Shown here: positions 15,914 through 22,299 of the stretch, piece after piece
Position numbering within the stretch: the stretch's first letter is position 1
Layout: the number at the start of each line of letters is the position of its first letter
Virus record (IMG/VR): IMGVR_UViG_3300017768_002643
Coordinates: 1-22,374 of that record
DNA length: 22,374 nucleotides
Strand: one strand, 5' to 3'
Origin: a virus
Notes under the pieces: model-generated
What the model was told of the DNA's origin: nothing
The model's database searches: none
Seen by the model: the letters and a program-made list of their open reading frames with translations, nothing else
Position numbers and translations under genes: made by a program

Positions 15914-16746
15914 ATATAGGAATTATAGGACAAGGTTTTGTTGGTAATGCAATTTACCAAAAGTTTAAAAATTATTATAATGTTTACACATATGATTTAC
16001 AAGCTAAATTATGTAATAGTACATTAGAAATAATTAATGAAGAATGTAATATTATTTTTGTATGTTTACCTACTCCAATGGATAAGAATGGAAGATGTCA
16101 TATTGGTATAGTTGAGGAAGCATTAAATGATTTAGAAATATTAACATCAATAGACCAATCAGAAAAAATAGTAATAGTAAAATCAACAATACCCCCAGGT
16201 ACTACTAAAAAATGGAATAAAGAGTTTACATTTTTAGATATAGTATTTAGTCCTGAATTTTTAACTGAAGCAAATGCTGTTAGTGATTTTGATAATCAAA
16301 AGAGAATTATATTAGGAGGTAGTAAAATTCCTACAACAAAATTAAAACCTATATTTGCTAAGGCATTTCCAAAAGCAACTATAATCAAAACAGATTCAAC
16401 ATATGCTGAAATGGTTAAGTATGTTACTAATTCATTTCTAGCAACTAAAGTATCATTTGCAAATGAAATGTATGAAATATGTAAAGGTTTAAATGTTGAT
16501 TATGATAAGGTAATTGAATATGCTTGTTATGATGAACGTTTAGGTAAATCACATTGGGCAGTTCCAGGTCCAGATGGTAATTTTGGTTATGGAGGTCATT
16601 GTTTTCCTAAAGATATTCAAGCATTAATCAATGTAGCTAAAGATTTAAATGTTAATCCCCGTATGTTAGAAGCAACAAATGAAAAAAACTTTGATACTAG
16701 AGTTGATAGAGATTGGGAAAGCATGACAGGTAGAGCAGTTATTTAA
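15910..16746 (+). CDS. UDP-glucose/GDP-mannose dehydrogenase family, lacking the C-terminal domain
   Basis: A 278-residue NAD-dependent nucleotide-sugar dehydrogenase. It has 'GIIGQGFVGNAI' (4-15), 'VCLPTPMD', 'KSTIPPGTTKKW', 'FSPEFLTEANAV', 'YVTNSFLATKVSFANEM' and the catalytic cysteine C231 in 'GYGGHCFPKD'. These cover the NAD-binding and central domains. Family members of about 390-450 residues continue with a roughly 100-residue UDP-sugar-binding domain, which is absent: only 47 residues follow the cysteine. No frameshift remnant lies downstream, where a promoter begins at once. It may be an active reduced form, need a partner or bind a different substrate. It would make a UDP-uronate from a UDP-hexose. 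Confidence 0.87.
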   Translation: MNIGIIGQGFVGNAIYQKFKNYYNVYTYDLQAKLCNSTLEIINEECNIIFVCLPTPMDKNGRCHIGIVEEALNDLEILTSIDQSEKIVIVKSTIPPGTTKKWNKEFTFLDIVFSPEFLTEANAVSDFDNQKRIILGGSKIPTTKLKPIFAKAFPKATIIKTDSTYAEMVKYVTNSFLATKVSFANEMYEICKGLNVDYDKVIEYACYDERLGKSHWAVPGPDGNFGYGGHCFPKDIQALINVAKDLNVNPRMLEATNEKNFDTRVDRDWESMTGRAVI

Positions 16747-16800
16747 AGACTCCCGCATAAAAATTAGGTTACCCCAAATAGAGGTCGTATATTCACCAGG
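16744..16800. repeat. Promoter-bearing direct repeat, copy A
   Basis: From the stop codon of the dehydrogenase gene, about 57 bases match the segment at 16954-17010 without gaps at roughly 70% identity by eye. Best-kept parts are the AAAGA-TCCCG start, the A-run before the -33 box, GGTTACCC and GGTCGTATATT. Both copies begin exactly at a stop codon. Confidence 0.65.
16764..16795 (+). promoter_or_regulatory. Promoter P2 before the 45-aa gene
   Basis: TTAG (16764-16767), 20 bases, then TATATTCA (16788-16795), preceded by GGTCG. GGTTACCC overlaps and follows the first box as in the copy at 16974. The ATG at 16819 is 23 bases downstream. The layout fits a Bacteroidota primary-sigma promoter. The spacer holds ACCC and GAGGT as a loose inverted pair. 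Confidence 0.7.
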
Positions 16801-16818
16801 AACTTAAAAAAATAATAT

Positions 16819-16956
16819 ATGACTAAAGAAATAGACGGGATGATTTATGATAGTGAAATTGATAAATGGGTAACTATCGAAGAATACAACAAAGAATACG
16901 ATAAAATTGAATGCTCAGCCGACCAAGATTGGGAATGGCATTATGCAAGTGAGTAA
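16819..16956 (+). CDS. Small acidic protein, 45 aa
   Basis: A 45-residue open frame with ATG and TAA, starting 'MTKEIDGMIYDSEIDKW' and rich in D and E, with aromatic residues near its end ('DWEWHYASE'). It has its own promoter upstream and a second promoter directly after its stop, so it is probably transcribed as a separate unit. It has no signal peptide or membrane segment. Acidic small proteins in phages often bind and block a host protein or mimic DNA, but there is no direct evidence here. It lies at the end of the glycan block and before the RadA-like gene. No family is recognised. Confidence 0.65.
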   Translation: MTKEIDGMIYDSEIDKWVTIEEYNKEYDKIECSADQDWEWHYASE

Positions 16957-17010
16957 AGATTCCCGTGGAAAAATTTGGTTACCCGGGGGAAGGGTCGTAT
17001 ATTTACAGAG
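16954..17010. repeat. Promoter-bearing direct repeat, copy B
   Basis: Partner of the repeat at 16744-16800. It begins at the stop of the 45-aa gene and runs through the -7 box. The spacer differs (GGGGGAA in place of CAAATAG) while both boxes and GGTTACCC are kept. This suggests that the small gene and a promoter were duplicated or inserted as a unit. Confidence 0.65.
16974..17005 (+). promoter_or_regulatory. Promoter P3 before the RadA-like gene
   Basis: TTTG (16974-16977), 20 bases, then TATATTTA (16998-17005), preceded by GGGTCG, with an AAAAA run before the first box. This is the best copy of the shared promoter and fits TTTG-N20-TAnnTTT of Bacteroidota. ACCC (16981-16984) and GGGT (16992-16995) form an inverted pair inside the spacer, which could bind a regulator. 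Confidence 0.78.
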
Positions 17011-17034
17011 TAAATAATAAAAATAATAAAGGTT
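17006..17034 (+). promoter_or_regulatory. 5' leader shared with the 22275 leader
   Basis: The 29 bases between the -7 box and the ATG begin CAGAGTAAATAA and end in AATAAAGGTT next to the start codon. The 25-base leader at 22275-22299 has the same beginning and end with four bases fewer in the A-rich middle. AAAGG lies only two bases before the ATG, too close for a normal Shine-Dalgarno site. Confidence 0.6.
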
Positions 17035-17835
17035 ATGTCAAGTCAAATAAAATTAAGAAATAAGAGAAAACAAGTTGGATCAGTTGGTCAATTAAGATGG
17101 AAACCAACAACAATGAAAATGGATGATTTTAAATTCAATCCAGATTTATTTGTTCCAATGAAAACTAACAAGAAAATTGATAACATTCTTTCCAGTGAAG
17201 GTGGATTAATGAAAGGTACTAATGTTGCTTTCGTAGGTGATCCTGGAGTTGGTAAAACAACTGTATTACTAGATATTTTAGCAGATCTTCAAAATAATGG
17301 TCATAAAACACTTTTTATTAGTGGTGAGATGACACAAATTGATATGGTAGGAATGGTTAAAAGATTTCCTAAGTTTGGTAAGTTACCTATTTTATTTATG
17401 GGTGATTGGATTGAAAAAGATCCATTAGTAATATTAAAATCTATCCTTAGTGAAGGATGGGATTCAGTATTAGTAGATTCATTTGCTGAATTAGCAGTTG
17501 CTGTTTGTGATTTTCATGGTGGTACTATGAAAAATGCTGAAACTAAATTATTAAATTTGTTTGAAAAACATAATAAAGGAGAAAATATAAATAAAGTAAA
17601 TACTTGTTTTATGATTATTCAACAGGTTACTAAAGGTGGAGAATTTGCTGGTAGTAACAGATTTAAACACATGATTACTGCAATGGCTCATATGAAATTT
17701 ACCCCTGAAGGTAGTAGAGCTATTTGGTTTAGTAAAAATAGACGTGGAGGTGAAATGAATAAATTACACTTTAGTTTAGATCAGAATAATCATGTTGGAT
17801 GGTTATTTACTGAGCCAATGAATATGGGAATTTAA
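17035..17835 (+). CDS. RecA-fold ATPase, RadA/DnaB-like
   Basis: A 266-residue ATPase with Walker A 'GDPGVGKTT' (68-76), 'TLFISGEMTQIDMVGMVKR' (92-110) after it, Walker B-like 'WDSVLVDS' (142-149) and 'FSKNRRGG' (232-239), which resembles the K-N-R motif of RadA. The first 45 residues are basic and probably disordered. It lacks a DnaB N-terminal domain and the RadA zinc finger and Lon-like domain, so it may be a branch-migration or recombination mediator, or a compact helicase-loading ATPase. It is driven by promoter P3 and is followed 10 bases on by the DNA ligase, which suits a replication/repair role. The exact subfamily is uncertain. Confidence 0.8.
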   Translation: MSSQIKLRNKRKQVGSVGQLRWKPTTMKMDDFKFNPDLFVPMKTNKKIDNILSSEGGLMKGTNVAFVGDPGVGKTTVLLDILADLQNNGHKTLFISGEMTQIDMVGMVKRFPKFGKLPILFMGDWIEKDPLVILKSILSEGWDSVLVDSFAELAVAVCDFHGGTMKNAETKLLNLFEKHNKGENINKVNTCFMIIQQVTKGGEFAGSNRFKHMITAMAHMKFTPEGSRAIWFSKNRRGGEMNKLHFSLDQNNHVGWLFTEPMNMGI

Positions 17836-17845
17836 TAAAATTAAT

Positions 17846-19096
17846 ATGATAGAATTACAAGAATTTATAGATAAGATGCGTGCCACAAGTAGTGGTACGC
17901 AAAAAGTAGAAATAATTAAGGACGCGAGTCCGTTTATCCATAGGTGTTTAGAATATACCTATAATCCTTTTAAGCAGTTTTATGTGACTAGTAAAACTTG
18001 TATCAAGAATAAGGACAAAGGCATAACCACCAATTCAAGCGGTATGTTCGACACCTTGGATAAATTAATTGATAGAGAATTCACTGGACATGATGCTATT
18101 AAATTAGTAAATGGTCACCATGAATTAATTTATAAAATAATTGATAAAGATTTAGGTATTAGAGCTGGAGATAAAATTATAAATAAAGCAGTACCTGGAT
18201 TAATACCAACATTTTCAGTTGCATTAGCTAAAGAATATGATGATAAATGTGATTGGCAAAATGATAATTGGTATGCTTCAAGAAAATTAGATGGTGTTAG
18301 ATGTTTAGCTGTAGTTAACTATGAAGGTGAATGTACACTTTATTCTAGAATGGGTAAAGAATTAACTACACTAAATAAAGTTAAAGAAGCAATTGAAGCA
18401 ACAGGTATTATTAATACTGTATTTGATGGTGAGATTTGTTTAATTGATGAAAATGGAAATGAAGATTTTCAAGGTGTAATGAAACAATTAAGACGTAAAG
18501 ATCACCAAATCGAAAATCCAGCTTATATGATATTTGATATGATCCATAAGCCTAATTTTGATAATCAAAAAGGCGGTCCTATTTTAAGTCAAAGATTAGG
18601 TGCATTAAGAGGATTTTTAACAGGTAGATATATTACAAATAATATTTTACGTTATACAGAACAATTTGTTATAACAGATGGTAGACATTTTGATATGTGG
18701 GGTCAAATGGCAACTGAAAAAAATTGGGAAGGATTTATGTTACGTAAAGATGTTACTTATGAAGGTAAACGTACTAAAAATTTACTTAAAGTAAAAAAAT
18801 TCTATGATGCTGAATATAAAGTAATTGATTTTGATATTGATGATCATGAAGTAGTAAGAGATGGCAAATCAGAAACAATTAAAATGTTATCACAAGTATG
18901 GATTGAACATAAAGGCCACAAAGTAAAAGTTGGTAGTGGTTGGAGTCAAGAACAACGTTTACAATATATGGATGGATCAATTGTAGGTAAAATTATTACA
19001 GTACAATATTTTGAAGAAACTAAAAATGATAAAGGTGGAATCAGTTTAAGATTCCCAACAGTAAAACATATACATGGAAGCAAACGAGAATTATAA
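17846..19096 (+). CDS. ATP-dependent DNA ligase
   Basis: A 416-residue nucleotidyltransferase-type ligase. The adenylation lysine is K147 in 'SRKLDGVR' (motif I KxDG). 'VFDGEI' (192-197) is motif III, 'EGFMLRK' (295-301) motif IV and 'LLKVKKF' (313-319) motif V. The C-terminal 90 residues look like the OB fold, ending near 'LRFPTVKHIHG'. It is a little shorter than T4 gp30 (487) and would seal nicks during replication and recombination. The N-terminal 130 residues form a helical DNA-binding part. Bases 17881-17940 and 18001-18060 are higher in GC (about 42% by my count) than the following gene body. The last bases overlap the next start by 23 bases. Confidence 0.94.
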   Translation: MIELQEFIDKMRATSSGTQKVEIIKDASPFIHRCLEYTYNPFKQFYVTSKTCIKNKDKGITTNSSGMFDTLDKLIDREFTGHDAIKLVNGHHELIYKIIDKDLGIRAGDKIINKAVPGLIPTFSVALAKEYDDKCDWQNDNWYASRKLDGVRCLAVVNYEGECTLYSRMGKELTTLNKVKEAIEATGIINTVFDGEICLIDENGNEDFQGVMKQLRRKDHQIENPAYMIFDMIHKPNFDNQKGGPILSQRLGALRGFLTGRYITNNILRYTEQFVITDGRHFDMWGQMATEKNWEGFMLRKDVTYEGKRTKNLLKVKKFYDAEYKVIDFDIDDHEVVRDGKSETIKMLSQVWIEHKGHKVKVGSGWSQEQRLQYMDGSIVGKIITVQYFEETKNDKGGISLRFPTVKHIHGSKREL

Positions 19097-19292
19097 ATTT
19101 AAAAAGACAGTATTCTGGGAAGAAAAGTTCTTAACAGAAGAAGGTGGTGGGTCAGTTAGCAAAGCTGTTAAACTAAACTCACCAGGATTAGTTAATTTCT
19201 TCAAAGAAATGGAGAATAATAACGATGAAATTTTGGGAATAAGATTCAACGAGGAAGATATCCTTGAAGTATTAATTAGACCAAAACAGTAA
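19074..19292 (+). CDS. Hypothetical protein, 72 aa
   Basis: An unrecognised small acidic protein. It starts 'MEANENYKFKKTVFWEEKFLTEEGGGS' in part, has one possible helix around residues 35-48, and ends with 'ILEVLIRPKQ', a likely beta strand. It has no membrane segment, signal peptide or cysteine. Its ATG lies inside the ligase end (23-base overlap) in another frame, and it is followed by a 12-base gap to the zinc-finger gene. Overlap alone is common here, so I accept it as a gene because it is followed at once by another gene in the same direction. Confidence 0.65.
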   Translation: MEANENYKFKKTVFWEEKFLTEEGGGSVSKAVKLNSPGLVNFFKEMENNNDEILGIRFNEEDILEVLIRPKQ

Positions 19293-19304
19293 AATTATAT
19301 ATTT

Positions 19305-19661
19305 ATGTTACAGACTATTAAAAAACGAACTATGAATTTAAAAATGATACCGTGTAATTGTTGTGGTGAACCAATGCCTGAATTAAGATTAACTAAATAT
19401 GGCTACAATTTTTGTGTTAAGTGTTCAGAAGCAGGATTAGGCGAAGGTAGAAAACAAGGTGTTCCTATCTTAATGGGTGAAGGTGATCATACTTGGGTTG
19501 AAACAGTTATTATGACTGATGAACAATTTAGACAATATGAACGTCAACAGGAAGCTGAACTTAGTTTAGACAAAAATAATAAAGCAGAGATTATCAATAT
19601 GGATAAAGAAGATAAAAATCTTATTGGCCCTATGACAATCAAAAACCCAGATGGCAAATAA
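19305..19661 (+). CDS. Zinc-finger protein, DksA/TraR-like C-terminal type
   Basis: A 118-residue protein with a four-cysteine zinc finger: C17 and C20 (in 'CNCC'), then C37 and C40 ('CVKC'), 16 residues apart, close to the C-x2-C-x17-C-x2-C of DksA/TraR. The text around it, 'GEPMPELRLTKYGYNFCVKC', matches the finger. It lacks the long coiled coil of DksA and instead has an acidic tail with E, Q and D. DksA/TraR proteins bind RNA polymerase; a phage version could alter host transcription, but the family likeness is to the finger only. Start is ATG 19305; an internal ATG at 19332 is also possible. Confidence 0.75.
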   Translation: MLQTIKKRTMNLKMIPCNCCGEPMPELRLTKYGYNFCVKCSEAGLGEGRKQGVPILMGEGDHTWVETVIMTDEQFRQYERQQEAELSLDKNNKAEIINMDKEDKNLIGPMTIKNPDGK

Positions 19662-20271
19662 GAAAAAATTTCTTAGTAAGGAACAAATAGTTGCAGCTCA
19701 AGGTAAAACATTATCAAATATGGCTGCAGCTAGGTACTTGCATGTTTCATACCAGCATTATAAGAAATACGCTAAAATGTATAACTTATTTGAGCAACAT
19801 AAGAATCAAGCTGGTAAAGGTATACCTAAGTACTTAAAAGGTCCTAAAAAGATGCCTCACATGAAGGAAATAATTGAAGGTAGAATAGCAGCATCTTCAT
19901 TTAATCCTAATAAACTTAAGTATGCTCTTATAGAGCAGGGATATTTATTAGAGGAATGTTCTGTTTGTAAATTTAATGAACGTAGAGTACTTGACTATAA
20001 AGTACCATTACTGTTGCACTTTAAAGATAATAATTCCAATAATTACAGCTTAGATAACGTTGAGTTACTATGCTATAACCATTATTTTTTAACAGTTGGG
20101 GACATTTTTAATTCTAAAGATATTAAGCAGATTGAAAGTAAGCAAGAGCATTATGGAACATCTGAAAAAGTGGAGTGGGAGGTAGACGAATATCATTTAC
20201 AACGTTTAAAAGAATTAGGTTTAGATGATGAAGATGAAGATGACCCTAACCAATATATTTCTAAAATATGA
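19651..20271 (+). CDS. HNH-like zinc protein, possible endonuclease
   Basis: A 206-residue protein with an N-terminal helical part ('LSKEQIVAAQGKTLSNMAAARYLHVSYQHYKKY' in outline, 8-40) that resembles a helix-turn-helix DNA-binding unit. The second half has C103 and C106 (CSVC), H123 in 'LLLHFKDNNSNN', and C141/H144 in 'LLCYNHYF', the layout of a treble-clef HNH nuclease. The fourth ligand is His where similar proteins usually have Cys. Proteins like this are common in T4-like phages and may be homing-type or structural. Catalytic status is not certain. It overlaps the zinc-finger gene by 11 bases, and its stop overlaps the next start by four bases (ATGA). Confidence 0.72.
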   Translation: MANKKKFLSKEQIVAAQGKTLSNMAAARYLHVSYQHYKKYAKMYNLFEQHKNQAGKGIPKYLKGPKKMPHMKEIIEGRIAASSFNPNKLKYALIEQGYLLEECSVCKFNERRVLDYKVPLLLHFKDNNSNNYSLDNVELLCYNHYFLTVGDIFNSKDIKQIESKQEHYGTSEKVEWEVDEYHLQRLKELGLDDEDEDDPNQYISKI

Positions 20272-20438
20272 AGAAAGTAAGATCAATAAATAAAAAACAC
20301 CATAAAATAACTCGTGATTATGGTAAACAAAAAAGTAAGCATTTAGAAAAACTAACAGATAAAATGCTTAAAAACGATGAGAAAGCCCAGCAACTAAAAT
20401 CTAAACAAATGAAGGGCGATTTTTTAAATAACTTTTAA
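20268..20438 (+). CDS. Small basic protein, 56 aa
   Basis: An open frame of 56 codons starting at the ATG in the ATGA overlap with the HNH-like gene and ending in TAA, with the next start only three bases later. The product is Lys/Gln-rich and positively charged, beginning 'MKKVRSINKKHHKITRDYGK', with a helical middle and no hydrophobic segment. It could bind nucleic acid. No family is recognised. The tight fit between two genes, the absence of other use of the stretch and its coding-like composition support it as a real gene. Confidence 0.7.
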   Translation: MKKVRSINKKHHKITRDYGKQKSKHLEKLTDKMLKNDEKAQQLKSKQMKGDFLNNF

Positions 20439-20441
20439 TAT

Positions 20442-20969
20442 ATGAGACACTTAATATCAATTATTATGTTGATGATTACACCAACATTGGTAGCTCCTAC
20501 TGCATACGAGCAACCAGAACCAATTAAAATTGAACCAAAAGTAGAAATAATAAATGAAATGGATTTATTTTTAAATGATTTAGGACATAGAGAATCAGGA
20601 AATAGATACGATATTGTTAATAAATTTGGATACATGGGTAAGTATCAATTTGGTAAAGCAACATTAAGAACATTAAAAATTAAAGTAACTAAAGAAGCAT
20701 TTTTAAATAGTCCTGATTTACAGGAATATGCTATGCAACAAAATTTACTTTACAATAAAAAGAAATTACAAAAATATATAGACAAGTTTGAGGGGCAAGA
20801 AATAAATGGTATATTGATAACTGAGTCTGGTATTTTAGCTGCAGCACATTTAGGTGGTCCTGGTAGTGTTAAGAAATTTTTCCGATCAGGTAAAATAATG
20901 CAAGATGGAAACGGAGTAAAAATCACTTCTTATCTGAAACGATTTGGAGGTTATAAATTAAATATATGA
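20442..20969 (+). CDS. Exported lysozyme/lytic transglycosylase-like protein
   Basis: A 175-residue protein with an N-terminal signal-like segment ('HLISIIMLMITPTLVAPTAYE', about 3-22): basic start, hydrophobic core, small residues at the end. Behind it, 'DLGHRESGNRYDIVNKFGYMG' in outline (46-66) places a glutamate (E51) in an E-S-G-x-x-x-Y context as in lysozyme-like transglycosylases, followed by 'KYQFGKATL'. It would act on peptidoglycan in the periplasm. It may be the lysis enzyme or help DNA entry; no holin gene is visible. The call is by motif, not by whole-fold evidence. Its stop overlaps the next gene by four bases (ATGA). Confidence 0.72.
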   Translation: MRHLISIIMLMITPTLVAPTAYEQPEPIKIEPKVEIINEMDLFLNDLGHRESGNRYDIVNKFGYMGKYQFGKATLRTLKIKVTKEAFLNSPDLQEYAMQQNLLYNKKKLQKYIDKFEGQEINGILITESGILAAAHLGGPGSVKKFFRSGKIMQDGNGVKITSYLKRFGGYKLNI

Positions 20970-21553
20970 GAAATAATATAATTACAATAGAAAATTTTTA
21001 TGATAACCCATTAGAGACTAGAGAATGGGTATTAGAACAAGACTTTGCTGTTAGAGGTAATTACCCAGGTCAAAGAACAGTATCACATGCTACTCAACAG
21101 ATGAAAGATATAATTGAATCAGCTGTTAAACCATTAGCAGGTCCAATTACTAGTTTTCCTATAGGCGAAAGAGAAGATGGTGAACCAAATTATAATGGAG
21201 CTTATCAATATACTACTTGTCATGATAAAACTTGGATTCATAGTGATAGTGGTACTTCATGGGCTGCTGTTGTTTATCTAACACCTAATGCACCTTTAAG
21301 CGGTGGTACTGGTTTATATAGACACAAAAGCACTGGTTTACATGAGTGGGTTGATGATGAAAAAGTAATGGATTTAATATGGAGTGAATGTAATGATTAT
21401 ACTAAATGGGATTTATGTGATACAATTGGAAATGTATTTAATAGAATGATTCTATATAGAGGAACTATGTTCCATGCTTCATTAGATTACTTTGGTCAAG
21501 ACATAAATGATGGTAGATTATTTCAAACATTCTTCTTTGATACAGAATATTAA
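20966..21553 (+). CDS. 2OG-Fe(II) oxygenase, DUF6445-like
   Basis: A 195-residue oxygenase with H92 and D94 ('TWIHSDSG'), H170 ('GTMFHASL') and R184 ('GRLFQTFFF'): a complete facial triad plus the 2-oxoglutarate arginine. The central 'WAAVVYLTPNAPLSGGTGLYRHKSTG' in outline (99-124) is typical of small phage oxygenases of the DUF6445 type. The N-terminus 'IITIENFYDNPLETREWVL' matches the 'f.dNP...R' start of this group. It overlaps the previous gene by four bases and the next by one. Its substrate could be a protein, nucleotide or glycan. Confidence 0.83.
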   Translation: MRNNIITIENFYDNPLETREWVLEQDFAVRGNYPGQRTVSHATQQMKDIIESAVKPLAGPITSFPIGEREDGEPNYNGAYQYTTCHDKTWIHSDSGTSWAAVVYLTPNAPLSGGTGLYRHKSTGLHEWVDDEKVMDLIWSECNDYTKWDLCDTIGNVFNRMILYRGTMFHASLDYFGQDINDGRLFQTFFFDTEY

Positions 21554-22182
21554 TGGATAACGGATATTTACATTTAAAACAAGTTATACCATCTGATGTA
21601 GTAGTTGAAGTTAGATATAGGTTAATTGATTTAAAAAACAAATATTTAAATAGAGTTGGTCAACCAAGACATAATGGTTCAGGTACATTTTGGGAGGGTT
21701 TAGAATTAGCAAGTACATTTGATCCTAATTTATGGAAATATTATACTGCTGATTTTATGTTTGATATAGTTAAATCAATTATACCAACACCTTATTTATT
21801 TAACGATCAAGCTGTAGTTAAATTACCTAAATCAGATTTAAAATTTGAAGCACATTATGATAATCAATTTGGTCCTGATCCTGAAGGTGCATTAAGAGGT
21901 GATTTTAAAACAATTAATTGTAGTTGGATATTAACTAATATGAATGAATCAAATGGTTGTTTGTATATAGATGATAAACCAATTATAGCAAATGCAGGTG
22001 ATATAGTTATAATAGATGGAAATAAAACCCATTATTCAGGTATTAATAAAACAAACGGAGTAAGAGTATTATATGCTTGCTGTTATTCAAGTAAACCAAT
22101 TGGTAATTTTCAATCTGGATTTTATAATGAAGAATTTAAAAGAAATACAAGTAACATTACAGGAAATTTGGGCGGCTACTAG
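21553..22182 (+). CDS. 2OG-Fe(II) oxygenase, phytanoyl-CoA dioxygenase-like (PhyH)
   Basis: A 209-residue PhyH-type oxygenase. H101 and D103 come from 'FEAHYDNQFGP', H160 from 'GNKTHYSG' and R171 from 'GVRVLYAC', so the facial triad and the 2-oxoglutarate arginine are complete. 'NCSWILTNMNESNGCLYI' (122-139) is the family's central strand pair, and 'AGDIVIIDGNKTH' leads to the second His. It differs from the neighbouring oxygenase in fold details, so the two are not recent duplicates. The adjoining pair may act in one pathway or on one substrate. The gene ends before the fourth promoter copy. Confidence 0.85.
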   Translation: MDNGYLHLKQVIPSDVVVEVRYRLIDLKNKYLNRVGQPRHNGSGTFWEGLELASTFDPNLWKYYTADFMFDIVKSIIPTPYLFNDQAVVKLPKSDLKFEAHYDNQFGPDPEGALRGDFKTINCSWILTNMNESNGCLYIDDKPIIANAGDIVIIDGNKTHYSGINKTNGVRVLYACCYSSKPIGNFQSGFYNEEFKRNTSNITGNLGGY

Positions 22183-22255
22183 ACCTAATGTATTTAAAAA
22201 TAAAAAGAAATACACTAGACGTAAAAAACATCCGCGTAAAGGCTTGGATACCTGA
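22127..22255 (+). CDS. Possible small basic protein, 42 aa
   Basis: An open frame of 42 codons begins inside the end of the PhyH-type gene (56-base overlap) and continues to 22255. The product starts 'MKNLKEIQVTLQEIW' and ends in a strongly basic tail ('KKKYTRRKKHPRKGLDT'). A Lys/Arg-rich end of this type is common in short phage proteins. It fills the only gap before promoter P4, but the -33 box of P4 lies inside its last codons. A longer frame from 22073 is less likely. Evidence is limited. Confidence 0.4.
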   Translation: MKNLKEIQVTLQEIWAATRPNVFKNKKKYTRRKKHPRKGLDT

Positions 22256-22274
22256 GATATCTTTCGTATATTTA
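22243..22274 (+). promoter_or_regulatory. Promoter P4 before the right-end gene
   Basis: CTTG (22243-22246), 20 bases, then TATATTTA (22267-22274), preceded by TTTCG. GGATACC after the first box matches GGTTACC of P2 and P3 at six of seven bases. The downstream leader is nearly the same as that of P3. The same Bacteroidota-type layout is kept. Confidence 0.75.
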
Positions 22275-22299
22275 CAGGGTAAATAAAAAAATAAAGGTT
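22275..22299 (+). promoter_or_regulatory. 5' leader matching the leader of P3
   Basis: The 25 bases begin CAGGGTAAATAA and end AATAAAGGTT directly before the ATG, as in the leader at 17006-17034. Conservation of both ends across two unrelated genes suggests a functional leader, or a copied promoter-leader module. Confidence 0.6.

Noticed and set aside
22073-22126. A longer start for the small basic frame before P4
   Set aside because: It would lie deep inside the PhyH-type gene, and the residues it adds look like an out-of-frame reading; the ATG at 22127 is more likely if the gene is real.
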